Shown here: piece by piece, positions 58,106 through 64,000 of the stretch | Numbering within the stretch: position 1 is the stretch's first letter | Layout of the letters: every line of letters begins with the position of its first letter | NCBI RefSeq assembly: GCF_003833015.1 | Contig: NZ_RJLQ01000016.1 | Span: forward strand, 59,538-123,537 | DNA: 64,000 nt | Direction: 5' to 3' | Origin: Clostridium sp. E02 | Lineage (GTDB): Bacteria; Bacillota; Clostridia; Lachnospirales; Lachnospiraceae | Notes under the pieces: generated by a model | Told to the model about the DNA's origin: nothing | Database searches by the model: none | The model's input: the letters and a program-made list of their open reading frames with translations, nothing else | Program-made: the position numbers and the translations under genes

Positions 58106-58380
58106 GAGTCCTCACCTCTCAGCATCTTGATTCTGTCCTGAATGGCAGTTAATTGTGCCTGAGCTCTTCTCAAATCACCGTCAAGCTTTTCCATCTTTCC
58201 AGCCCGCTCTACCATATCCTCAATAAGAGGCATACCAAAATCAGTGTAAAGCTTTGCGATCTGCTCCTTTCCCTTGATTTCGCTTATAGTCGGATACCAA
58301 GTGTAGACATATTCGATGGTGCTGTACTCCTCGTCACTGACTGAATGCTGGACCAGATCCTCAAACTCGTTCTTCATCAT
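58102..58380 (-). CDS. Small helical phage protein, unknown function
   Basis: This 92-residue protein (MMKNEFEDLVQHSVSDEEYS) has a helical C-terminus likely to form a coiled coil (KLDGDLRRAQAQLTAIQDRI). It is in the early operon, just upstream of the SMC-like ATPase. Similar proteins occur in related phages, but no function is known. GGGGTGA precedes the ATG. Confidence 0.6.
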   Translation of the reverse strand: MMKNEFEDLVQHSVSDEEYSTIEYVYTWYPTISEIKGKEQIAKLYTDFGMPLIEDMVERAGKMEKLDGDLRRAQAQLTAIQDRIKMLRGEDS

Positions 58381-58396
58381 AATTTCTCACCCCCTC

Positions 58397-58546
58397 TCAC
58401 ATTACTTCTAAAGCACCGCACACCATAAACATTAGAGCAATGCTTCCAGTAAATATCACCGCCGGCATGATCCGCTTTGTAAACTCCATCAGCTTCGATG
58501 GACGGGTGTCATTGTAATCATCTAAACTTTCATAGTACTTTCTCAT
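58397..58546 (-). CDS. 49-residue membrane phage protein
   Basis: MRKYYESLDDYNDTRPSKLM is followed by one membrane helix (IMPAVIFTGSIALMFMVCGA). AAAGGAG lies a proper distance upstream and it overlaps the HTH gene by 4 bases. Function unknown. Confidence 0.6.
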   Translation of the reverse strand: MRKYYESLDDYNDTRPSKLMEFTKRIMPAVIFTGSIALMFMVCGALEVM

Positions 58547-58797
58547 ACTTGCTCCTTTCCCCTTACAATTTGCAGAATCTCCTGATCACTCAGTCCCAGT
58601 GCAGATACCATGATCCACAAATCCTCCAGCCGGAAAGTTTCCGGGTGCTGCCATCTGTATTTCACTGTAGATTCCGGACGGCTTAAACGACGAGCAATTT
58701 CTTTAGTCCTGATCTGTTTAAGTTCCATACGCTTCCTGATAGTAACCTTAGCAATCAGTTTCTTTTGTTCAAAATCACTTAGTTTTAACTTCGGCAC
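58543..58797 (-). CDS. Small HTH phage protein
   Basis: This 84-residue protein has an XRE-like core (TKEIARRLSRPESTVKYRWQ). The start is GTG with AAAGGAGA upstream. It is probably an early regulator in the lytic operon. Its C-terminal half is helical. Confidence 0.7.
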   Translation of the reverse strand: MPKLKLSDFEQKKLIAKVTIRKRMELKQIRTKEIARRLSRPESTVKYRWQHPETFRLEDLWIMVSALGLSDQEILQIVRGKEQV

Positions 58798-58894
58798 TTA
58801 TATCTCTCCTTTTATAATCCTTACATGGATACCCCCTGCTACGTTCCGGACAAAGCCGACGGTACCTGCAGGAATTGCATGAATAAGTAACCAT
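58775..58894 (-). CDS. 39-residue Cys-rich phage protein
   Basis: MVTYSCNSCRYRRLCPERSR has four Cys (CxxC, C, C), likely one zinc site, and a basic tail. AGGAG lies 9 bases upstream. It overlaps the HTH gene start by 23 bases. Confidence 0.55.
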   Translation of the reverse strand: MVTYSCNSCRYRRLCPERSRGYPCKDYKRRDISAEVKTK

Positions 58895-58895
58895 G

Positions 58896-59624
58896 TCAGG
58901 CTACTCCTAAATTCATCTGTGCATTAGCGGTTTCAATTAATTCCACAAGATACGTTGGTACTTCGTAACAGTCAATCAACTCATGAGCATCTGCGATATA
59001 CTTCCGTTTCAGGGCTTTATAAGACTTAGGTCTGCCACTGTCATCATAAATTCCAAACTCCCTCTTGATCTGATCGTAAATATCTCGGTAGACCTTTGAG
59101 CGGATTCCTGCATCTTTGTAGGCTTCGGATTGCTTCCCTTTCAGAACCTTTACGCCCTTGCGCTTTATATGATTGGACAGCTCGTCCGCTTCTGCTCCGT
59201 AGAGAGGTATGTCAAACTCTAACTTGTCCATTCGTTCTTCCATCTGGACTTGCTTCTTGTCGATCATGATGATTGCTTGTAGCTCTTTAGACATGTTTGG
59301 CATTTCATAGTGACCATACTTTCGGAGTGAGGGGATAACTTCATCAAATACCCAGGATTCAAACTGTTCAGCTGACGGCAATTCACTATGTGTTATTAGT
59401 CGATATAAATCTCCCTCAGGTATGCAATTTGTTTTCTGCTTACCTCCTTGTGAAGGTATTCCCTTTTTGGTAACCCCTTTGCAATGCTGTATTACCGCCT
59501 TGCTCGGATTGCTATAACCTAGTGCTCTAGCAACATCAACCCCTACAAAATAAATCTTCCCTTCTAATTCCACTGTTCGTATCTGTCCAAACTCAGCATT
59601 ATTAAAAATTTTTAAATCGTTCAC
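58896..59624 (-). CDS. Phage antirepressor (BRO-N plus ORF6C domain)
   Basis: This 242-residue protein has an N-terminal BRO domain (FVGVDVARALGYSNPSKAVI, then ESWVFDEVIPSLRKYGHYE) and a C-terminal ORF6C-type domain (about residues 120-230). Such antirepressors inactivate the CI repressor or act as DNA-binding regulators. It is in the first lytic operon after cro, fitting that job. Confidence 0.88.
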   Translation of the reverse strand: MNDLKIFNNAEFGQIRTVELEGKIYFVGVDVARALGYSNPSKAVIQHCKGVTKKGIPSQGGKQKTNCIPEGDLYRLITHSELPSAEQFESWVFDEVIPSLRKYGHYEMPNMSKELQAIIMIDKKQVQMEERMDKLEFDIPLYGAEADELSNHIKRKGVKVLKGKQSEAYKDAGIRSKVYRDIYDQIKREFGIYDDSGRPKSYKALKRKYIADAHELIDCYEVPTYLVELIETANAQMNLGVA

Positions 59625-60160
59625 TCTTCTTCCTCCTTTAAAATATCCTCATCTACCACGCCAATAGGTTCATAATCGCCTCTTCCAGTCGGGTCAAACA
59701 TGACCTTTTGGTGTAGCATCTTAAAATACCTATTATAAATTGGAATGAGCTCGTCCAACATTTGAACTGAAACTTCCAGCTGTTCTGGTGTCAGATCGGA
59801 TACTTTCTTAAGCCGCCCCCTTTTGTCAAGTGACCTGATATATGGTCTTGCACGATAAGGGCCATTACAAGCTGTATCCATGTAAAATAGGTTACTAGGT
59901 TCGTGAATTATTTTTGCCAGGAGAAGGAACGCTTGATTCCATGCGTCACTGTTAAAATCACTGTAGCCAAAGATGGGTTTTGCGTTGTCCAAATTGGTTA
60001 CACGGGAGATCACCTGTTCTTTCAATAGATCACGTAATTTTGTGGTTTTCTTTGGGGCCTGCATTAAATTCACCTGAGTTTGCAAGGTGCTGACCTGAGT
60101 TTTTAAAGCATAATAATCTTCGTTACTAATTTCCAATGTCTTGTCCTCCTCTTTTTTCAA
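59621..60160 (-). CDS. Early phage protein, unknown function
   Basis: This 179-residue protein (MKKEEDKTLEISNEDYYALK) has an N-terminal coiled coil, an alpha-helical middle (NLFYMDTACNGPYRARPYIR) and an acidic end. It overlaps the antirepressor by 4 bases. No family was recognised. Confidence 0.6.
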   Translation of the reverse strand: MKKEEDKTLEISNEDYYALKTQVSTLQTQVNLMQAPKKTTKLRDLLKEQVISRVTNLDNAKPIFGYSDFNSDAWNQAFLLLAKIIHEPSNLFYMDTACNGPYRARPYIRSLDKRGRLKKVSDLTPEQLEVSVQMLDELIPIYNRYFKMLHQKVMFDPTGRGDYEPIGVVDEDILKEEEE

Positions 60161-60167
60161 TGTGCTA

Positions 60168-60365
60168 TTACACGTCCTTGGTTTCTTCTAATAAACTGTC
60201 TACGGTTACACTTAACAGTTTCGCTACTTTTTTTAAACTCTTTGCTGTAGGACTTACCTTGTTCCATTTGCATAAGCTTCCGGTTGATAAGCCTGTTTCC
60301 GATTCTATAAAATTAATGGATAAACCGAACTTCTTAGCGGCTGTGCAAATATTGTCATATACCAT
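60168..60365 (-). CDS. Cro-like HTH repressor
   Basis: This 65-residue XRE protein (FGLSINFIESETGLSTGSLC, KWNKVSPTAKSLKKVAKLLS) is the first gene left of the operator region, the position of Cro. It should repress the lysogeny promoter during lytic growth; that is by analogy. Confidence 0.8.
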   Translation of the reverse strand: MVYDNICTAAKKFGLSINFIESETGLSTGSLCKWNKVSPTAKSLKKVAKLLSVTVDSLLEETKDV

Positions 60366-60433
60366 GATTCCATTCTCTTCTTGCTTCGTAAAATCACCTC
60401 CATTTTCAGTTCTGAAAAAATCGCGAAAATATG

Positions 60434-60462
60434 TTGACTTACTTCTGAAAATATTCTATAAT
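60434..60462 (+). promoter_or_regulatory. Rightward (lysogeny) promoter
   Basis: TTGACT (60434-60439) and TATAAT (60457-60462) are 17 bases apart; an operator-like site fills the spacer. It points to the CI-like gene. Confidence 0.75.
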
Positions 60463-60545
60463 TGGATTGTCGATCAAATTTAATAAAAATTCTCAGATAT
60501 TTCTATCGCCATTGTTATGCGATTATTTCAGAACCTTATAATCAC

Positions 60546-60573
60546 ATTATACGCGATTATTTCAGAATGTCAA
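60546..60573 (-). promoter_or_regulatory. Leftward (lytic) promoter
   Basis: TTGACA (60573-60568) and TATAAT (60551-60546) are 16 bases apart on the minus strand; a full operator fills the spacer exactly. It points to the cro-like gene and faces the rightward promoter. Confidence 0.8.
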
Positions 60574-60616
60574 GGGTATTTTTGCGATTTTTTCAGGATT
60601 TATTAAGGAGCGCAAA

Positions 60617-61000
60617 ATGGATCTTAAAGAGCGAATCAAAGAATTATGTAAGAACAGCAATATTTCAATGAATCAATTAGAGCAAGAGCTTGGTTTTGGA
60701 AAAGGGTATATTAGTAAACTAGGGAAAAGTACACCCAATACTACTAAAATTCAGCAACTTGCTAATCGTTTAGGAGTATCAGTGGATTATCTCATGACCG
60801 GAAACGCAGAAGATGATAGCGAATATTACTATACAAATGAGGAAACCAGAAAAATAGCGCAGGAAGTTTTTGAGAATCCAGACTTGCGCTCATTATTCCA
60901 TGCGGCAAAGGATTTACCACCAGAAAGATTAAAGGCGCATATAGACTTTATTCAATCTTTAAAGAAGCAAGAAGAAAAACATAATGATGAAGGGTGTTGA
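60617..61000 (+). CDS. CI-like phage repressor
   Basis: This 127-residue protein has an XRE HTH (MDLKERIKELCKNSNISMNQ, GFGKGYISKLGKSTPNTTKI) and a helical C-terminus (LPPERLKAHIDFIQSLKKQE). It lacks a LexA-type peptidase domain, as repressors that are removed by ImmA-like proteases do. AAGGAG precedes the ATG. Confidence 0.85.
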   Translation: MDLKERIKELCKNSNISMNQLEQELGFGKGYISKLGKSTPNTTKIQQLANRLGVSVDYLMTGNAEDDSEYYYTNEETRKIAQEVFENPDLRSLFHAAKDLPPERLKAHIDFIQSLKKQEEKHNDEGC

Positions 61001-61005
61001 TTTGA

Positions 61006-61230
61006 ATGAATAACCCGTTGCTCACAGAAGCAATAGGAGTATATTTTTTTGATATGGATACAGGAATTGAAGAACAAGTGACCTGCAATATCGACGGAAG
61101 CTTTACTATTATAATTAATTCAAGACTAAATCAGGAGCGGCAAATGCTGGCATACCAACACGCGCTCTTACATATTGCTAATGATGATTTTAGTAAAAAA
61201 GATGCTGATTCCGTAGAATTGACTATGTAG
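61006..61230 (+). CDS. Short ImmA/IrrE-like protein without the HExxH glutamate
   Basis: This 74-residue protein resembles the core of ImmA-type antirepressor proteases (INSRLNQERQMLAYQHALLH, then DDFSKKDAD). The metal motif reads HALLH in place of HExxH, so the catalytic Glu is Ala. The usual third-ligand C-terminus (IExxAH) is shortened to VELTM. It is likely inactive as a protease or works only as a binding partner. It lies 5 bases after the repressor gene. Confidence 0.7.
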   Translation: MNNPLLTEAIGVYFFDMDTGIEEQVTCNIDGSFTIIINSRLNQERQMLAYQHALLHIANDDFSKKDADSVELTM

Positions 61231-61303
61231 TATGCTTATGTAACTTAATGTACAATTTAAATAGCCAATGGCTTTTTAATAAAAAATATAAAGAAAAGGG
61301 GAA

Positions 61304-62254
61304 ATGAGTGTGGATAATATCTTTTTGTTTCTTTTGATTGTCGGGGTTTTAGGGATTCCGGTGAGCTTGATATTTTCGGTTATTAGGCTTTTGCAAAAGA
61401 AAAAAGTAAAGCCCAGTTTATTATGTGCGGGAGGATTGTTCGTTTTGTGTATAGTAAGTTTTATCGGATTTGGAGTGACTAATAAAACTTCTGGCAAAAG
61501 CAGTCAAGACCAAGAGGTTTTAAATAGTGCCGAGGATATACCTGTCACATCAAATACGAGCAGTAAAGCAAAAGCAATTAGTGAGGAATCGCCAACTAGT
61601 ACAGAGAGCGAAACCAGCACTGAAATTGAAGTAACAACTGAAGCCGTCCCAAGCACGGAAGCAGAAACAACCAATGCACCAACCGATGATGAACTTTTTG
61701 CTTCAAAATTATGCGAAAGCGGACTTGTGTCACAAGAAGTCGCAAAAACAGCTTATTCAATCTTAAAAAATGATATGGGATTTGAAAGGATATCAGTCAT
61801 CGGAACAAATAAAGTGGGAAATACAAACTTTGATATAAAAGCAGATAACTATAAATTGATGATTACCGCAAGCGATCAGCTTTACAGAGTTATATGTGGA
61901 GATTACACCTTGTATTCCGATGGAGTCGTCAAGTTAGCCAAGCAAGGTTTGGAAGATAGGGAAATAGGGAACAACGGAGCAAGTTATCATGTCATAGCAA
62001 GGGAAATTGTATCCTCAAATTTAATAAATCCATCCAGTGCGAAATTTGCTTCTATGGATAATTGCCAAATAGCCCGCAATGGAGATCTTGTGGCTGTAAA
62101 AGGGTATGTAGATGCAACAAACTCGTTTAATGCCAAAATAAGAAATAAATTTGTTGTAGAATTTAAAGTAATAGATTTGTCCAGTTTCTCTTATGAAACC
62201 GTATATATCAATATAGATGGGGATTCTTCGGGTAAATATATTGATCTCAAATAA
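61304..62254 (+). CDS. Membrane-anchored protein with Ser/Thr-rich linker, lysogeny cargo
   Basis: This 316-residue protein starts with two membrane helices (about residues 5-25 and 40-60), followed by a disordered Ser/Thr/Glu-rich linker (STESETSTEIEVTTEAVPST, to about 130) and an exported C-terminal domain of about 180 residues of unknown type. GGGGA lies 8 bases before a GTG at 61310, which may be the real start. It sits in the lysogeny block on +, so it is likely made in the lysogen; a surface or exclusion role is inferred. Confidence 0.65.
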   Translation: MSVDNIFLFLLIVGVLGIPVSLIFSVIRLLQKKKVKPSLLCAGGLFVLCIVSFIGFGVTNKTSGKSSQDQEVLNSAEDIPVTSNTSSKAKAISEESPTSTESETSTEIEVTTEAVPSTEAETTNAPTDDELFASKLCESGLVSQEVAKTAYSILKNDMGFERISVIGTNKVGNTNFDIKADNYKLMITASDQLYRVICGDYTLYSDGVVKLAKQGLEDREIGNNGASYHVIAREIVSSNLINPSSAKFASMDNCQIARNGDLVAVKGYVDATNSFNAKIRNKFVVEFKVIDLSSFSYETVYINIDGDSSGKYIDLK

Positions 62255-62272
62255 TCAATCTAAACAGCAAAA

Positions 62273-62303
62273 AACCGCCCAGCACTTGCAATGCTGAACG
62301 GCT
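62273..62303. terminator. Terminator between lysogeny block and integrase
   Basis: AACCGCCCAGCA pairs with TGCTGAACGGCT; on the minus strand it is followed by TTTTTTG. It may work in both directions. Confidence 0.7.
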
Positions 62304-62443
62304 TCACATAGATTTTCTCTTACCGGACAAACCGGAAAAGATATGATTTTAATGACAAATAAATTATATCATTTCCAAAACGTTCTGGCAAGAGGGCGTA
62401 TTTTTTTACTCAAAAATAAGTAATTACGAAAGGAAATGATAAA

Positions 62444-63499
62444 ATGGCAAAAGCAAAGAAACTACCTTCAGGCTCCTGGAGAGTCCAAGTATACGATTAC
62501 ACAGATCAAAATAGAAAACGACGATATAAGTCTTTCACCTGTGATGACCCTAGCCCTGCAGGACGAAGGAAGGCTGAATGCATGGCCGCACAATATGCCC
62601 AGGATAAAGAAGCAAGATCACGATCAGAAAAAACATTCGGACAAGCTCTTACGGATTATATTACTATGAGGGAGCCAGTTGTTTCCCCTCGCACTATATT
62701 AAATTATAAAAGGCTGCAGAATAAAGATCTGAAAGTTTTATGTGATATAAAAATTGCAGATATAACCCAAGAACAAATACAAGAGTTTGTTAATCAGGAT
62801 ACAAAATCTCATTCTCCCAAAACAGTCAGGGATAATCATGGATTAATCGCGGCTGTCATTAAACAAGAACGTTCGGAATTTGCATTGAATACCGTCTTAC
62901 CAAAACAGGTACGTCCTCAACTGTATATACCCTCAGATAAAGATGTGAAAAGGCTTATCAATCTTGCGGCCGGTACTGATTTGGAACTTCCGATACTTCT
63001 CGCTGCCTTCGGTCCTATGAGGCGAGGTGAGATCTGCGCCCTTGATAGCGAGCATATTAACGGCAATGTCGTACATGTATGTAAAAATATGGTCCTTGCA
63101 CCAGGCAATGTATGGGTAATAAAAGCACCTAAATCTTATGCGGGTGATCGCTTCATCGACTATCCTGATTTTGTAGCTGAGAAATGGAAAGGGCTATCAG
63201 ATAGAATCACGAAGCTGTCACCAGATAATCTATCAAACCGATTTGCAAGGCTGCTTAATAGCTCCGGAATTCCACATTTTCGATTCCATGACTTAAGACA
63301 TTATTCAGCCAGCATTCAACATGCCCTGGGAATCCCAGATGCATACATCATGAGCCGTGGCGGTTGGGGCAATGATGGAGTGTTAAAAAATGTATATCGT
63401 CACGCAATGACAGGAAAAACAGAAGAAATGAATAAGATAGCAAACACCTATTTCAGTGATATGCAACACGAAATGCAACACGAAAAAAAAGAACCCTAG
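62444..63499 (+). CDS. int: Tyrosine-type phage integrase
   Basis: This 351-residue recombinase inserts the phage into tRNA-Cys. The arm-binding N-terminal domain (SGSWRVQVYDYTDQNRKRRY) and core-binding domain (about 65-150) precede the catalytic domain, with Arg in GPMRRGEIC (about 193), HxxR in RFHDLRHYSAS (about 283) and Tyr in NVYRHAMTG (about 319). An AAAGGA site precedes the ATG. The end of the gene carries the right arm-type repeats, and the terminator of the tRNA operon overlaps its stop. Confidence 0.95.
   Translation: MAKAKKLPSGSWRVQVYDYTDQNRKRRYKSFTCDDPSPAGRRKAECMAAQYAQDKEARSRSEKTFGQALTDYITMREPVVSPRTILNYKRLQNKDLKVLCDIKIADITQEQIQEFVNQDTKSHSPKTVRDNHGLIAAVIKQERSEFALNTVLPKQVRPQLYIPSDKDVKRLINLAAGTDLELPILLAAFGPMRRGEICALDSEHINGNVVHVCKNMVLAPGNVWVIKAPKSYAGDRFIDYPDFVAEKWKGLSDRITKLSPDNLSNRFARLLNSSGIPHFRFHDLRHYSASIQHALGIPDAYIMSRGGWGNDGVLKNVYRHAMTGKTEEMNKIANTYFSDMQHEMQHEKKEP
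63461..63484 (+). repeat. Direct repeats, probable integrase arm-type sites (right arm)
   Basis: ATGCAACACGAA occurs at 63461 and 63473, inside the last integrase codons, matching the pair near attL. Confidence 0.6.
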
Positions 63500-63513
63500 T
63501 ATTTACTAGGGTT
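63483..63513 (-). terminator. Phage-supplied terminator for the tRNA operon
   Basis: On the minus strand AACCCTAGT-AAAT-ACTAGGGTT (63513-63492) is followed by C and eight T. It lies just past the restored tRNA-Cys 3' end, replacing the displaced host terminator. The T run is the antisense of Lys/Glu codons at the integrase end. Confidence 0.8.
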
Positions 63514-63517
63514 ATAG

Positions 63518-63543
63518 AGAGGCGACAACCAGATTTGAACTGG
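63518..63543. repeat. attR core
   Basis: This is the 26-base core identical to attL, covering the tRNA-Cys discriminator and the 3' side with the T arm. Confidence 0.92.
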
Positions 63544-63590
63544 TGATCAGGGTGTTGCAGACCCACGCCTTACCACTTGGCTATGTCGCC
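63520..63590 (-). tRNA. tRNA-Cys (GCA), restored by the prophage
   Basis: Acceptor arms GGCGACA and TGTCGCC, anticodon loop CTGCAAC (GCA) and a T arm with TTCAAAT are visible. The 3' part is the phage-borne copy. Confidence 0.95.
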
Positions 63591-63612
63591 ATATTTAAAT
63601 ACTAAGTTAAAA

Positions 63613-63684
63613 TGACCCCAACGAGATTCGAACTCGTGTTACCGCCGTGAAAGGGCGATGTCTTAACCGCTTGACCATGGGGCC
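63613..63684 (-). tRNA. tRNA-Glu (TTC)
   Basis: Acceptor GGCCCCA pairs with TGGGGTC; the anticodon loop is CTTTCAC and the T arm has GAGTTCGAATCTC. Confidence 0.95.
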
Positions 63685-63730
63685 TTACTATAATTTCGTT
63701 TCCTCACAGTCTCTACTTGAGTTTTACGAA

Positions 63731-63803
63731 CTCCCCGAGTAGGACTTGAACCTACGACCCAACGGTTAACAGCCGTTTGCTCTACCAACTGAGCTATCGA
63801 GGA
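63731..63803 (-). tRNA. tRNA-Asn (GTT)
   Basis: Acceptor TCCTCGA pairs with TCGGGGA; the anticodon loop is CTGTTAA and the D arm has AGCTCAGTTGGTAGAGC. Confidence 0.95.
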
Positions 63804-63893
63804 ATATTGCCTTAAAACTTATTGAGGTACATACCCTCAAAACCACACATTGTTATATATCTATTCATCCGTAATCTCTACCTAAACCAACTT

Positions 63894-64000
63894 GGTTAAG
63901 CCCTCGACCTATTAGTGACAGTCAGCTACACATGTTGCCATGCTTCCACCTCTGCCCTATCCACCTCGTCGTCTTCAAGGGGTCTTACTCTTGCGATGGG
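63894..64000 (-). rRNA. 23S rRNA, 3' end (partial)
   Basis: On the minus strand the sequence CTAATAGGTCGAGGGCTTAA is the conserved 23S 3' terminus. The rest lies beyond the window. No 5S gene is seen between it and tRNA-Asn. Confidence 0.9.

Larger units (their letters stand above)
60410..60598. promoter_or_regulatory. Lysis-lysogeny operator region with repeated sites
   Basis: Related sites with consensus GCGATTATTTCAGAA occur at 60519-60533, 60553-60567 and 60584-60598 (variant), in reverse at 60410-60425, and as a partial reverse site at 60443-60455. These are likely CI/Cro operators. Confidence 0.75.
23419..63543. mobile_element. Integrated siphovirus-type prophage, about 40.1 kb, in tRNA-Cys
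   Basis: A 26-bp direct repeat that matches the tRNA-Cys 3' end bounds the element. Inside are a tyrosine integrase beside attR, a lysogeny switch, early replication and recombination genes, packaging, head and tail genes in canonical siphovirus order, holin and amidase. Most genes are on the minus strand; the lysogeny block and two others are on +. The large terminase frameshift and the ImmA-like active-site loss suggest it may be defective. Confidence 0.95.

Overview
The window looks like chromosome of a spore-forming, anaerobic, low-to-mid GC Firmicute, most likely a Lachnospiraceae member of the Lacrimispora / Clostridium sphenoides type. The basis is gene content: an electron-bifurcating [FeFe]-hydrogenase operon, rubrerythrin, two Csp-like germination subtilases, clostridial-style promoters and strong GGAGG ribosome sites. 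The species is inferred, not shown.

Host left part (1-23418). A fructose PTS operon reads leftward (RpiR-type regulator, 1-phosphofructokinase, EIIBC cut by the window edge). It is followed by a small HTH gene, two tandem XRE-type regulators under near-identical operator-promoters, a cold-shock gene with a long hairpin leader, an APC amino-acid permease, a Cys-rich protein with Asn-rich tetrapeptide repeats, a 1596-residue SLH-anchored surface protein, a 24-residue membrane peptide, an HD hydrolase, a radical SAM protein, two subtilase-like proteins (one lacking the catalytic Ser), the hydrogenase operon and rubrerythrin.

Prophage (23419-63543, 40.1 kb between cores). A siphovirus-type prophage sits in the 3' end of tRNA-Cys, bounded by a 26-bp direct repeat, with its tyrosine integrase next to attR. 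From right to left it holds: integrase; a lysogeny block on + (membrane protein, ImmA-like protein, CI-like repressor); an operator region with opposing promoters; Cro-like protein and BRO/ORF6C antirepressor; a recombination-replication module (SMC/Rad50-like ATPase, RecT, MBL-fold hydrolase, SSB, HNH-like, ERCC4 nuclease, CHC2 primase, DUF927 helicase); an iteron array; Cys-rich microproteins; an orphan cytosine methyltransferase; a late regulator; terminases; portal; a minor head protein fused to an ADP-ribosyltransferase; scaffold, capsid, connectors, tail, tape measure, tail tip, fibre, holin, amidase; and a secreted LamG protein as cargo. Late genes are all on the minus strand. The large terminase is frameshifted at its P-loop and the ImmA-like protein lacks the HExxH glutamate, so the prophage may be defective, if the assembly is right.

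Host right part (63544-64000). tRNA-Cys, tRNA-Glu, tRNA-Asn and the 3' end of a 23S rRNA, all on the minus strand and with no 5S gene between the 23S and the tRNAs. The phage restores the tRNA-Cys 3' end and seems to supply a new terminator for this tRNA operon.
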